In this document: positions 1 through 12,147 of the stretch, piece after piece | How the letters are laid out: each line of letters starts with the position of its first letter | Numbering within the stretch: the stretch's first letter is position 1 | Assembly: GCA_023078555.1 (NCBI GenBank) | Contig: CM041196.1 | Span: 7,017,985-7,081,984 of the forward strand | Reading direction: 5' to 3' | Length of the DNA stretch: 64,000 nucleotides | From: Ulva prolifera | Lineage: Eukaryota > Chlorophyta > Ulvophyceae > Ulvales > Ulvaceae | The notes under the pieces: generated by a model | Databases searched by the model: none | Seen by the model: the letters and a program-made list of their open reading frames with translations, nothing else | Told to the model about the DNA's origin: nothing | Made by a program: the position numbers and the translations under genes

Positions 1-261
1 ACTGGGCAGGCCCTTGCGCCACACATGTAGACTCGCGATATGGCGACTGGAAATCAGCGGACGACGCACGGCACGGCAACATCGACAATATTTCTTACGG
101 CGCTCATTCTGGGTCTGCTGCGCATCATTGGTCTACGAACAAAGTCGCTCGAGTCACACTTGGAGCGCCGCAACAGCCAGACGTTGTGCGTGTTACATCA
201 GGTCTTCTCCACTCGTACCAATCTCTAATTCCTCAAGGATAACACATCTACACTTTGAGTG
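1..261. other. Upstream region of the eIF1A gene
   Basis: No convincing exon is seen. Short overlapping reading frames on the plus strand have no recognisable protein character. The segment most likely holds the promoter and 5' untranslated leader of the eIF1A gene, whose ATG follows immediately. No clear TATA box was identified. Confidence 0.4.
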
Positions 262-1612
262 ATGCCAAAGAACAAAGGAAAGGGAGGAAAGAATAGACGG
301 AGGGGTATGGTCCTCAGTGGCTCTTTGTCGCCCTGCGATCTTTGTGCAAGTGCTGCTGAGCCAAATTACTTATGTTTTGAGCTTCTGCGTCCATGCTGTG
401 GTGCTGTATTGCGTGGTGTGGCGTGCAAGGTTGGTTGAGCTTGTACACATCGTCACGGCACATTCTTCCGGTAATTTGCGCGGTGCTTTCGATCGCGTGC
501 GCCTGCACACCTTAGCAAAGGCGTTTCATGATCATGTAGCTGTTTTCATCGCTATGCTGCCTGAGTAGCACAACCGAAGCTGCCGTGGCTGCTGCTGACC
601 GCTGCAGCTGCCGTGGACATGCAGTCAGTGCCGTCCAGAATCAAAGCTGACTCACAAATCGCGTGTTTCCGAAATGTACCAATACACTTCTGTGGATCTT
701 CAGGAAAGAATGAGAACGAAGAGAAGCGAGAATTGATATTTAGGGAAGATGGTCAAGGTATGCTAGCATCAAACGTGTTTTCAGTTTTCCGCAAGCACAT
801 TGTAGATCCATCGCCCCAGTTGCTCGGGAACTGATGGATCGGCTGGGGGGGCTACTCTCTGTGGCTGCTGTTGTAAATTGTTCCAATGTAGTCTGACACA
901 TGAAGTCTCTTCTAGCCCTGCCGACACAGATAGTGCTCAGCAGTCAGTGTTCACATGGACCATATGGTTACATATTCTTACACGATGTCTGAATGCAGAA
1001 TATGCTCAAGTATTGCGCATGCTTGGCCAAGGGCGCCTAGAAGCGCAATGTATGGACGGTGTCAAACGTCTGTGTCATATCCGCGGAAAGATGCGGAAGA
1101 AAGTTTGGGTCAACGTTGGAGATATCGTCTTACTGGGGCTTCGCGAATACCAGGTGCGTCAGCTTGAGTGGGTGAGCTGATATTCATTGTCCTGGTGATC
1201 CCTGGCTGCTTTTCATCTACGCTTACTGGGGATTTCCAACCGGGCCAAGCGGGTCTGTTCTGCGGCAGATTTGCAGCCATGGCAGATCGATTTCACATCC
1301 GCCATCGTAGTATTCTGCGACACTCTCATCATACGGTGATGGGCATCACTGGTTTGGCCACTCCAGGTCAGCGTTGTGCATCCTTGTTCCAGAATTGCGT
1401 ACAGGACATTGCAGCGTGCATACACCCACATATGTCTTCAGGATGAAAAAGCGGACGTCATCCTGAAGTACATGGCAGACGAGGCGAGAAATTTGAAGCA
1501 GTATGGGGAGCTGCCCGAGAACATCAGGGTGAACGACGCTGATGTCTTCGAAGAGTACGAAGGGGAGAATGACGACAATATGATTGAGTTCAATGATGTC
1601 GACGACATATAG
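262..1612 (+). CDS. EIF1A: Eukaryotic translation initiation factor 1A (eIF1A)
   Basis: Four exons (262-304, 704-757, 999-1153, 1442-1612) give 140 residues, the usual length. eIF1A binds the A site of the 40S subunit, promotes scanning and start-codon selection with eIF1, and contacts eIF5B. The protein opens with the invariant basic tail [15 protein letters not shown]. It continues through the OB-fold with [20 protein letters not shown] and [19 protein letters not shown], and ends in the acidic tail that finishes DDI as in animals and plants. Every intron starts with GT (GTATGG, GTATGC, GTGCGT) and ends with AG, and all junction phases agree. A TGTAA lies about 43 bases after the stop. No other family fits, and the gene appears complete and intact. 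Confidence 0.97.
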
Positions 1613-2919
1613 ATTTGCCGTTTTAGAATGCTCTGATGCGCTCTCTGTTCCCGTTGTAATTGGGCAACGGGAATGTTGCTAAAATGTTGCTAAAAGCAAT
1701 GTAGCACCAATGATGGATTACACTATGCTGTGAAGAGTGCATTGCAACAAAACGAAACACACAAGTACAGATGACAGATGTATCCATGATCAAGTGCAGT
1801 GAAATTTCACAGACGTTCCTTCATGCCGCGCGCACAATTAAGAAGACAGATGAGTTTCTTCTGTTGTCCTATGGAGTAAAGGATCATTACACACTAATCA
1901 GATCCACATTCTGCGGTTTAACGATTGTTCAATACGCTGGACCGCCATGCCCGATTCTGCAGCCTGGGTGAAGCAGTCTTTCATTGTCAAAAGTCATGCC
2001 TTCGTTGAGATGGTGAAAGCTCCCATTACTTTCGTTTGCTTAGTAAATTGTGCGGTGTCTGCAACTGCCGGAATGCCATAGATGTAAGGCAATCTTTTCT
2101 GTCTTGCTGAAGTCCACCCTGCAGCAGCAACACGCCTCGACACGCCAGTTGCCGTGCTCTGGCCCAGTTGCACTGACAGGTAGACGGGAAAAGCGTAGAC
2201 TCACGGCTTGACTATGATACTCCGAGACTTTAGTGTCTTCACCGTGGGCATGATCACTAAACTTTTACGATTGTGGCGCTTCAGGTACCTGGCACAGACA
2301 GCGATGCATGCTATGGGTCCTCAAGGGTTCCTGAGGCGGAACGGGAGACAAATACAGCTGGCCATGAGAGACGTGCGTTCAAATGATGGGAAGGTGCGGC
2401 AAAGCATGATTTTGATGCCAAGCAATGGCTTGGTGGTGTGCCGCACTTTTGTTGTCGAGGTGGTCACCAGCTTCCTGGAACCTTCAGTGCACGTTTGTGG
2501 CGTGCGCACCGGCCCGGGACAGGACGCCCACTGCCGCACACACATCAAGCCGAAGAGCACACGCATGGTAAAAGCCATTTCTGAGCCTGACCTTGGCGAT
2601 TTCCTGTCTCACAGCCACACGATCTGACCCGTCAGCCTGTCATCACTCTGGCACGTCCGGGATCAGCACTGCGTACAGCTTGACCGGACTGGCAAGACGA
2701 CGCAAGGACTCACTGCACAGATGTGTTAGTCCTCAGTGAGAACTCTGTCTGCATATGACGCAATGAAGGTTCGTGACGAGCAGAGACAGAGCCACTCATC
2801 AACCAAGGGCCATATTCGAATTGGAGGTGGCACAGCGTCCGCAGAACGCAGCTATATAATCAAGAGTCGGAGACCTAGTAGGTATCGGATTAATTGTTGT
2901 GTGAAGAATCGCTGCTGTC
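1613..2919. other. Intergenic region between eIF1A and the MFS transporter
   Basis: Apart from the eIF1A 3' end, I see no gene here. A plus-strand frame of 139 codons (2208-2627) and an opposite minus frame (2321-2578) are open, but neither has a recognisable motif or consistent splice context. The right part should hold the transporter's promoter. Confidence 0.4.
1655..1659 (+). promoter_or_regulatory. Polyadenylation signal TGTAA (eIF1A)
   Basis: TGTAA lies 43 bases after the eIF1A stop, inside a small stem (CCCGTT ... AACGGG). TGTAA is the usual polyadenylation word of green algae. Its use here is inferred from position. Confidence 0.5.
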
Positions 2920-5900
2920 ATGGCTCGTGGCGCTGCAGGCTTTGGGAAGCGCTCTCCGCTTGTCAGATGGCACATATTTGCCACGTGGTGCGCTTCGTAC
3001 TGGCCGTGGGCGTTTGTTGAACGCGATCACGGCCATGTTCACTGACACTTGTACAGATAAGCATGCTCTTGTTGCGCTGGCGTCGACTCCAAGTCCGGCG
3101 CACGATGAGGCTTGCATGAGGTCGTGGACACAGAAGCGACACCAACCGTCTGTATTGTTCTGCAGTCTGATCATGTGCATGCATTCCATCAACATCACTC
3201 TACCATGGACTATCGGCGTCTTCATGGTCCGCAACTACATGGGAATTAGCAAGGATGCTGCAACGTCGTCGTCACATAGCCCTGGCCAGCACTCGGAGAT
3301 GATCGGGAGCGCTGAGCCACCCACGAGTGGGAGCAGCATGGCGGTAGCACCATCTCCCACTTTTGAGGTTTTAGTTTCCAAAGGACAAGTTGAAGTGGAT
3401 GGGTCAACTGACGGGCGCCGGTCAGAACCGGCACCGGCTGTATCTCCAGAGCAGCGGGTCAAGCTTGAGGCCCACGTTGGCTACCAAGCAGGGATCTTGT
3501 CGTCAGCATTCTCCATATCGCAGGTGAAAATCCCTCTCGTTCACTGTCAGCCAAGCAGTGCTGTCACTCATGGGCATGAGGTGCCCAACAGCGCTGCAGA
3601 TCAATGCCATGAGCACAACACTTTTGTAGGTCTTGACGGCCATGGCGTGGGGCGCCCTGGCAGACTCAGCCGGCACCAACCTTCTAATGCAGATTTCACA
3701 GGCGTCCGCTGCCATCGCGAATCTGGCACTGGGGTTCGCGCCCTCGTTCTGGTGGGCGGTAGGTGCCCGCTTCGTGGGAGGGCTTGTGAACAGCATCACT
3801 GGCGCAAACAAGACCAACATCGCTCAGAGCTTCCACTTGGCACATCAGGTATCCAGTCTCGCAGCTAACACTGCTCCGTTGATGTGAGGCAAGAACCACA
3901 CCAGTTTCCCTCCCAACCGCCAGCGTATGTGCCGACAGCTCCGCAAGCTGGCGGCCTCGCGGGACCCGACAGCAGTGGCGCAGCCCCTGTCCTTGCACAG
4001 TGCTCACATCAACGCCATGCTAGCTGCTGCGGCGTGATCTGCCAGGGCCCTGCTCCGCATGATCCCCTCGCCACCCTGTCGACACACCATCGATGAAACC
4101 AACACACCACCATGACGCGCCCCCTGTCGCCACGCTGTCCCGCCCCTGACACACTCTCGCTATTGCAGCCCTACGTGTTTGGACTGACGATGTCGTGCTG
4201 GGCGGCCGGGGCCATCACCGCGCCCATCGTCGGGGGTGTGCTGGCAGAGCCTTGCCGCACGTGGCCGTCCCTCGCGCACTCCCGCCACTGCACCCCCGGC
4301 GCGCTGCTCTCGCGGTTCCCCTTCATGCTGCCGTGCATTGCGACGGCCGTGCTGTGCATGCTGTCCTTCTGCGTCGGCGTCGTCGCACTCAGCCCGAGTG
4401 AACAGGTGCTTGCTGCATGGCCGCTGGAGGACACAGAAGATGAGCCGCTGTTTGGGCACGAGGCTGAGTCACCTGGGCACGACGGAGATGAAAACTTCTG
4501 CCACACGTTTGCTCTTGGAGATGGTTCTGACCGATCGGTGCGCAGCCTTCTGGACAGCTCCGCCGAGCTCTGTTCCTTGCTCGCCTGCATGCATGCTGCT
4601 AGCGTGATGCTCTGCTACAAGCAGCACTGCTGTCAAGTTTGGGTCTCAAGTACAGGTGTACATTGCAGGAGACGGACGACTTGCTGACACATACCATAGA
4701 GACGTCAGATCCGCCGCAGACACTGCAGTTGAGGGCGACCCACAATTCCCAGGCCCAAGAGAGTTGTCATCGCCGCGGCAGCATCGAGCTCTCGCAGATG
4801 CGTTGCGCTGCAGGTGTGCACGAGAACCTCATGCCTGCAGCCGACGTCCTTTGCAGCATACGGGCGTTCCGGCCAGTTCACACATCTGTCTGCGTCCGCC
4901 CAGGACAAAGCAATGCTGCAATTAGCACGCTGGAATATCTATCTACATGGTGGCTCCAACATGCGATGTCACCAAGCCCCACGTAGCGCCTCAAGAGCGA
5001 TCCATCAGGTCACCACCAGCGCCTGCACTCGCCTCAGAAGCTACCATGGGCGCAACATGCTCGGACATCCGCAGTTGGTCGGTGGTTTCGAGATTTGACA
5101 CAATGCGTGTTGTATCGGGATCGCCAGCACATGAATGCACATGCTGTGCTGAGACCTTGCTGATTTGTTTCCATGCTGTAATCGTGGTTTCCCGATATAC
5201 AGAACAAAGACCCCATGAGAAGGCTCTGCTTCACATGCCTGAGCCTGATGCTGGCACCCTACATCTGAAGCAAACCTCAGTCGAGGCAGCTGGGGCCAAG
5301 GACCAACCTCTCAAGCATTCCGCCAGCGACACAAGCATCCTCAGCGCTGGAACTCCGAAGCTGCCCTGGTGGAAAGACAGGTGCGCTTCAGCCAACTACA
5401 CACACATCAGACAGCCAAATCGCGACGGCATCGCACCAATCACCTGTTCCGCACTTCGAAGTACGTTTGGCGTCTCTGCGCGTGGTCTCACGTTAGCTTG
5501 GCATCTTCAGCCGGCGGCAGACTGACCTGCCACACTCTCAACTGCAGCATGGGACATAAGCACACATGCGCTCTGGAGAGAGCCTGCATAGTAGGTAGTA
5601 GTAAGACGACGCAGCGGTCGCTGCTTTCTGGCACCTGTTTGATCGTGTAGTCTCATTGACGCTGAGACCGTATGGGACGTGCCGGAGGTGCCATAGACTG
5701 CATGCTGTCCAGAGGCCGACACTCCAAGAAGTGTTGAGCAGGCAGCGCGTCCTCTGTGAAGCAGGCAGGTCAACCTTCGTTCGATATGCAGGCAGGTCAA
5801 CCTTCGTTTGATCGGTTACTCCATGCTCGCAATCATGTTCAGCATCCTCGCAGAGTCGGTCCCAATCTATGCGGCCATGCCACTCCGCCACCACGGCCTC

Positions 5901-6730
5901 GGCTGGAGCAGTATACAGCTTGCGGTGCCCATGAGCGTCGGCGGCCTGTCTCTGATGGTCAGTGCCACCCTGATCTACCCCAGGGTGAACCAGGCTCTGG
6001 GCTGCAAGCGGTGCGTCCTTGCATTTCTGTTCGTTTCATGCCACAGAGCTCCATGCACACGCCAGTGCAGCTGTGGCTGATGTTCTGGGTGATTCACAGC
6101 TGTGATGCGGTCACCACCTCCTGCTTCTGCTGCCGCCCATCACTCTGCGATGTTGCTGTGAAAGAGGCGTGTTACATGGCGCTGCAGCTGGTCCACTGGA
6201 CCAGGCGTTGTATCGTTGGCCTGCGAAGTCACGTCTTTTGACATGTGCCTTCAGAAGCTGGTCTGTGCGCCTGGTTCGTGCGGGCTGAGTCACCAGGAGG
6301 ACTGGGCCCATGAGTGCTGAAGGAAACGCACATGTTGGCATGCAGGACATGTATTGCTGGCCTGATGTGCATGCTTCCAGTCACAACGGTGTACCCCAGC
6401 CTTTCCTTCATTGCCGAGCACACCCATGGTGCTATGGTAGTCATGGCAGCACTGGGTGCGATGCAGAACGTCGCAATCAATTTCACGTTTGCGTCAGGAA
6501 ATGTTTTAGTGAATGAAGCTGCCTCGAGGCCTGAGCTGAAGTCGCAGATTGGCTCGATCAACGGCGCAGGTCACATGCTGTCATCAGCAGTCAGAGCGAT
6601 AGGTCCAGCTATAGCAGGCTCGTTGTGGTCGATGATCACGGCGACAGATGTTTCAGGAGGTGTATTCATACCATTTTCGATTTGCTTTGCTTTGGCAATT
6701 GCCAGTATCAAGCTGTATGCATCAATTTGA
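2920..6730 (+). CDS. MFS transporter, ZIF-like / TetA-type
   Basis: Eight exons (2920-2987, 3166-3523, 3630-3848, 4169-4537, 4669-4813, 5203-5380, 5792-6010, 6346-6730) join in phase to 646 residues. The order of hydrophobic segments and the phrases FMVRNYMG, ARFVGGLVNSITGANKTNIA and SINGAGHMLSSAVRAIGPAIAG match the major facilitator subgroup that includes plant ZINC INDUCED FACILITATOR-LIKE proteins and bacterial tetracycline antiporters, probably proton-coupled exporters. Motif A (about residues 149-158, GALADSAGTN) keeps Asp but lacks the usual basic residues. A serine-rich insert of about 70 residues separates TM1 from TM2, and a long polar loop of about 100 residues (exons 5-6) joins the two halves. 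The substrate cannot be told. The start rests on an ATG whose exon ends at a GTGCGC donor and completes TM1. Confidence 0.85.
5761..5814 (+). repeat. 27-bp tandem duplication across a splice acceptor
   Basis: Two near-identical 27-base units lie end to end (5761-5787 and 5788-5814), each beginning GCAGGCAGGTCAACCTTCGT. The second supplies the GCAG acceptor used in the transporter model. The first offers an equivalent acceptor exactly 27 bases upstream. Using it would add nine codons without a stop. Confidence 0.85.
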
Positions 6731-7200
6731 GCAGCGGTGCATGGCGGTTTTCCTTTCGCCAGTTGTCAGGGATCAGGGTGCTACAAGTGTCGATGTACAC
6801 TGCAATCAACTGTACTGAGTTGCTTGGAATGTGCAATGCAGTGTAACCGCATGCCAACGTGACCACAAGTGCGATGCTGGACGAGCCCCAACGTTTTGCC
6901 CCCAATTCATCCAGCAGGCTTTTTTGTTCTCAAATCGCCATACGTCGGACGCACACAATCTAAATGTTGCGCATGGGTCGTACAACTCAACATTTGAAAC
7001 GTGACCTACAGGCGCATTCGAACAAATCCTAATGTTGTTTCCGTGAGCGTGAATTGATGCCCTAGACACCAGACTAAACTCCAATAGCCGACGAATCTTG
7101 CCGTGTATTTTGGCCGCGTGCCTCGTCACCGCGGATTCAGCTGCGTCGACAAGGCAACAGCTGCATCTCGTTGTGAGACACGGGACGGCTTGCTCATGCC
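6731..7200. other. Intergenic region before the coiled-coil protein gene
   Basis: It contains the transporter 3' end and presumably the promoter of the next gene. A minus-strand frame of 182 codons (6806-7354) crosses it but shows no domain and overlaps the first exon of the next gene, so I do not accept it. Confidence 0.4.
6842..6846 (+). promoter_or_regulatory. Polyadenylation signal TGTAA (MFS transporter)
   Basis: TGTAA occurs 112 bases after the transporter stop codon, a position suited to 3'-end formation in a green alga. Confidence 0.4.
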
Positions 7201-10200
7201 ATGCCATCGCTATCACAACTCCGCCTGCGCGCAGATAGAATAAGCAATCGGATAATAGAACTCCAGTGCGACCTGCGTGGCATTGAAAGACGCATCCGGA
7301 TCCTTGAAAGCCGTGCCGTCGGTGGGCATTCACGAACGGTACGCAGGACCACATGAACTGCTGACGTGCTGGTCCTTCGACATGCTTGCGCTAATTACGT
7401 GACACGTTCCTGAGCTCAGGTTTCCAGGGATCTGGAAAACGTGCTACTGGAGCGAGAGGGAGTTCTCTGCAACATCAGCGAAGCTCAACAAGCCCTTCAC
7501 AACCTAGAGGAGCTCATCAAATTAAACGATGGTCATGTCGCATCAGATGCACGTTCATGTGCTAGCACACCTTCGAAGAAGAGATCAAGTGCAGTGCAAC
7601 CGGGCGTTGTCGCTCGACAGCCTGTTGCACGTGCAGGCACAGCAGGTTCCCCCAACTCGTTCAAACGCCAGTCCCGATCGACAACCTCACACTCACGCCA
7701 AGAGCGGACGACATCTCTTACCATCAGGCGCACACCCGATCAGACGATGGACAACGCATGTCCCGCCACGTGCAATGTTGCTACCAGCATGACATCTTTT
7801 CCTGCATCAACCACAGCTCCGGCCCAATCGTCCGCCAACATGATGGACGGGCCGGCATCTACATCTGCTTCTCACGAGACTGCTTCCAAGGCGACCACCA
7901 AAAATGCACATGCAGCAGGGCATGCTGGTGTTCACCACGCAGGCGCATCTTCGAGCAGTCCTTCACGGGCAGCCCCCCCAAGCACCGCGCACACGCCGAC
8001 ATACTTTCACCTTCCTCTTCCACCGCAGCCACGTGAGCTCTCTCCTCCCCCGTCAACAAATCTGTCTACACCTCCTGCCTCGCCCTCACAGCAGGCCGTC
8101 CCGTCCAGCCCAGGGCAGACTGATCTACATCACTGCTCGGCTGGCTTCGGTTGGCCGCAGGTGCCAGACCCCTCTGCTGCTGTGAATTCTTGGTTGGCAG
8201 GGCAGCCTGATCACAACTGCTCCCCACACTCCCCAGCCAATGTCCGAAGTGTGCCCGCTGGATCCCCTTTCCCCCAGCAGCTCTCCCCAATGCATGTGCC
8301 TCAAGGGCAAATTCTCCCACAATACTACCAAGCGCAGTCGCTGCATGATATACCTCCCAGGCCCCAACAGCCCACATGGTGCAGCAGCCACCAGGCTGGA
8401 ACAGTGCAGCCTCGGCCCAGTCAGCAAGCTTGCCACACACAGCCATCCTTTCCGAATTACCCCCCACGCGCCTCTGCTCAGCAACCTTGGCCATATCACC
8501 CAATGCCCGCTGTCCCCAGGTCGGTCGATGCAAACGTAGCAGATATCCGCAAGGTGGAGAGTTGGCTTCAAGCTGTTGGGAAGGCTCGAGGCTGGGACCT
8601 GCAACTGCTGGACGACCTGCTGGCTCAAGACTTGGCAGCAGTGCTGGCGTCTGATGGTCCATCTGCCTATCCAGCTGGTGGTCGATCACCTAGCGGCCAG
8701 TGTTGTGAGCACACGGCTGCCAGCGAGCCGATGCAAGCCTGGTCCAACCCACTGGCCCTGCAGAAGTTCGTTGCAGAGTGTGCAGGGCGCCCGCAGTCGG
8801 ATAGGCGAGCAGCAGGAACTGCTGACACGTTGGTCAATGCAGTGCAGAAGCACCTGCTGCGCAGGTCAGACAACCGCGGTGCACATCAGCACGCGGACGT
8901 GTTGCGACAATCGTTCGACCTGCTGGAGCGTGGAGCCGCCTCATCACGTGTGTATATTCCAGCATCGCAGCGACGCGATGCGCATGCACGAAGCGGCCCT
9001 GGCCATGGGTTGCTTCACATCCAGTGCACGAAGAACACGCCCCGGCCACACGAGGTGCAGAGCCAGATGGATCGCGATGACAGCTTTCCGGGCTTCCAGC
9101 ACGCTGGAGAGGTGGCGTGGCCCACACCTATGGGGAGGAATGGTGGTAATGCTCATGCAGTACAGAGCATACAAACACAGCAGGATGGCGCCTGGCCACA
9201 GAAAGATGGGCAGCAGGATCTACCAAGTCAGACAGGTGGTCAGGGCAAGGCGAGCCTTGGCGCGGGCGCGCCTTGTGGCATTGCAGGCACGGCCCGGAGG
9301 AGAAGTGGCAGAACAGAGGGCAGCAGGCATGGCAGATCCACTGCACCAGAGCAGGAAGCAGTCCTGACAGTTACATCCAGTAGTGGGGAGGCGTCAGACG
9401 AACGGGAGCATATGCAACAGCGTGCTGACCAGTGCACAGGTGGAAGAAGAGTTGATGTGCAAATTGCACGGAGCAAGAAGGCAGCACGGTCAACACTGAA
9501 CTTGCTGCCGGGGGACCAGCAGGCAGCAGCATCACCGCTCACAGCCCACGGCAGTGTGGGCCCCTCATGCAAGGAGCGGCTGCCTGGCAACGTATCCACA
9601 AAGCGCACAGTGAAGCTGCAGCGCCAGCCGGCGTCGCCTGCAAGCATGTCTCCCATGGCTGCAGCATTGCAGACGCCACACGGCACCGCCGACACAGATC
9701 AACCGCTGGTCACACTTGCCAGACAAGTCAGTCTTCAGAGCCACAGGTATACACCAACATGTGACGCAAGCCGTGCAATTGTCTCTGCTTGACACTTCTC
9801 CTGATAGGTGGTAGTTGGTGATGAATTCTGTAGCCCGGTTGATATATCCAGGAGGCAGGCTGGTCGTGCGTCCACATGAATGCATGCTGTTCATTGCTGT
9901 GTTGTCGCAAGCACGTGCACTTGTTCTTGTGGCCGTCATTCTATGCACAGGTGATGTGTAAATGCCGGTTGCAGGTTGGAGTTGGCTGCTGAGAACGTAG
10001 CACACACGCATCACGCTGCACTGAACCCCTTTCATTGGATTGTGCGTATCGTCAGGCTTGTTGTGCGAGTGCCTTGGCGGCGGCGGGCGAGGCCTCAGAT
10101 GCGGTCGCGATTTGCGGAACCTGAGCCTGTAGCCCATAACCGGTCTTTGAGGCCTGCTTCTGCGGCGCTCTTGTCTGCGTCCCTGAAGAGCGATTCCGTG

Positions 10201-10317
10201 CCTTTGGAGCCGGTTGCAAGTATCCCTCCCTCGCAAGGACATGCTCCGGCTGGCATGCTGAACTCCGACGATGACCGAGTCCGCCGTACGATTCCCCTAT
10301 GTTGTATGCTTCCCTAG
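7201..10317 (+). CDS. Large disordered protein with N-terminal coiled coil (unknown function)
   Basis: Three exons (7201-7338, 7420-9746, 9975-10317) join in phase to 935 residues. The first exon and the start of the second encode a charged helical stretch of about 85 residues containing DLRGIERRIRILESRAV and DLENVLLEREGVL. Its heptad-like pattern vaguely recalls the bMERB (MICAL/EHBP1 C-terminal) coiled coil, but I would not assign that family. The rest is low complexity, rich in Pro, Ser, Gln, Ala and His, with two more ordered patches: KVESWLQAVGKARGWDLQLL and WSNPLALQKFVAECAGRPQ. The C-terminal exon carries a strongly basic run (VPWRRRARPQ). There is no signal peptide or membrane segment. 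A TGTAA follows 33 bases after the stop. A scaffold or nuclear role is possible but unproven. Confidence 0.65.
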
Positions 10318-11212
10318 CCATGCGCGCCTTTTGCCTTGCCCCTGCCGGATGTAAAGCCATGTGTGCCTGTGCCATTTTGCTGCCAAGCGCCTGTGGGGTA
10401 GGGTATTGCACGAGGTTACGAATACTTATGCAGCAGATACCAATGCAGGTAGCCATACCAGAGTGACCAGGAGTGCACTGTTCCGTGCACAAGCACCACG
10501 AACTCTCGGGGCGATCTATGAGGAATGAGCCACAATTGTGACAAGGTCTGCATGACGGTCGGCTCTGGCACGATCCGAATTGGCCGAATCCAACGAGTCC
10601 TTACAACTTGGGGCGATCACATGGGGATGCAGACGGCGGGTCGCTGCACCACTCTTAACCTTCGAAGCTTAATTTTGTGCATGCTCTGTACGTTGCGTCT
10701 CCAGTGCCTTTGCTAGCTGGCACTGGTGCACCATGGGGACCCTCGAGGCCACCTCTGGCCACCATGCATGCACCTATGTGGTATACCTCTGGGCATCATA
10801 GAACTGTAGGAATAGTGACACAGGGAAGTGTGAGCGTGGTTTTCCTGTTTCACGGACGATGCTGTGGTTGGCGTCCTGGTCGTTTGCGGGCCAGTGTGCT
10901 TTGAGCTGGCGCACTCAGGCAGTGCTCAGGCATGCATGCAGGCCATGGCAGACCATATGATATCCTGTTGCTGTGTGTGCCACAGTGTGCCCGTAGCATG
11001 CGCCTGTAGCAGTCTGCAAGACAGTACATCGATGCAATGCGGGCCTCAAGGTACATCTTTGTGGAATTGTGCGGTCGGACGACAGTTGCGTACTGTTCGT
11101 ATAAACTTTATATTGAATATTAACATGTGGCTCAATTTCGTTCGAGATCCTGACATGCTCTACAACAAAGCGGCGACGGTGCCCCTCAGGAAAATTGTCT
11201 GTACAGAGTCTG
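10318..11212. other. Intergenic, gene-poor region
   Basis: No gene is recognised. Short reading frames on both strands lack conserved motifs or paired splice signals. This is the start of a roughly 9-kb gene-poor block. Confidence 0.35.
10350..10354 (+). promoter_or_regulatory. Polyadenylation signal TGTAA (coiled-coil protein)
   Basis: TGTAA lies 33 bases after the stop codon, supporting that stop as the true 3' end. Confidence 0.45.
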
Positions 11213-11360
11213 CAGCTGTATGTATGTGCTTACAAAGGACAGAAACCACGCCTGCTACCGATTGTCGGAATCCATCAATTCTCAAATCTACTTGCTCATA
11301 TGAGTATTCATGGCACTACTAGCCTAGTAGGCTGGGCACGTGCTCGCACCACAGCCGTAC
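11213..11360 (+). repeat. Dispersed repeat, diverged copy A
   Basis: This copy has the family core TTACAAAGGACAGA, then a GGAATCCATC-like stretch, then GGCTGGGCACGTGCTCGCACC. The same order recurs, better conserved, near 12.8-13.05 kb and 13.9-14.07 kb. Confidence 0.5.
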
Positions 11361-11646
11361 CGGCAATACCTGCCAAAGATTGTGGCCCCATACGGAGCAC
11401 ATAAGCATGCCCTTTGCACATAGCCACACTGAACCGGCGCAAAGCGTTCGTCAGATTCACACCATATGCATGGTCCACCGCACCACACCCGGTGTGAGCA
11501 CCCGGGCCGGGACGCAACCTCAGCTAGCTGATTCAAAAGTGCCATAGCAGGCCGCCCCAATCTACCATGCGTTTCCTGCGACAGTGGCGCAAACGCACCA
11601 AATCATACGCGGCACAAAATCATACACAGATCCAGACATGTGTGTT

Positions 11647-12130
11647 TGTGGTGAAACCAGGAGTTTTCAGGAGAATCATAAGCATGGCTCAATAGGAGAC
11701 TGCTGTGTGAGGGAGCTAGAAGCTAGCATATCAAGAGGTGGTTGTACGCATGGTTGCTGTACACGTGCTCGACGCGATCCCTGCGATAAAGGGACTCAGA
11801 AAGCGGGAGCGTTTGTTGTTTTGCACATAGGTAGACATTATGTGTCTGTGTGCTTGTTTGCATATAAGCCTTGTGTTGACTCCAGTAGGACATCTTGTCT
11901 ATTGGAGTTAAACACAGGTATGGTGTCCTCTAGCTGACATGCATGGATATGTGGTTGGTTTGTGCTTGTGGACACATAGTCTGCTGAGTTGGTATAACTC
12001 AGCATGTTGAATGCAGGCTGCATGAATCTGTGAGCACTCTAGAGGGAGACACTCACAGCAGCTATGTTCTTTCACAGGTATACTTCTACTTAGTGTATAC
12101 CTCTGTAATCTTGTCTATTGGAGTTAAACA
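11647..12130 (+). repeat. LTR, left copy
   Basis: 484 bases, beginning TGTGGTGAAACC and ending TTAAACA, in plus orientation. It matches the right copy almost throughout when that is reverse-complemented. Confidence 0.8.
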
Positions 12131-12147
12131 CAGATTCATGCAGCCGG

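Noticed and set aside
6806-7354. 182-codon minus-strand frame
   Set aside because: It overlaps the first exon of the coiled-coil protein gene and has no recognisable domain or consistent splice sites.
10052-10492. 146-codon minus-strand frame
   Set aside because: It is opposite the last exon of the coiled-coil protein, which is supported by splice phase and a nearby TGTAA. No conserved motif was seen.
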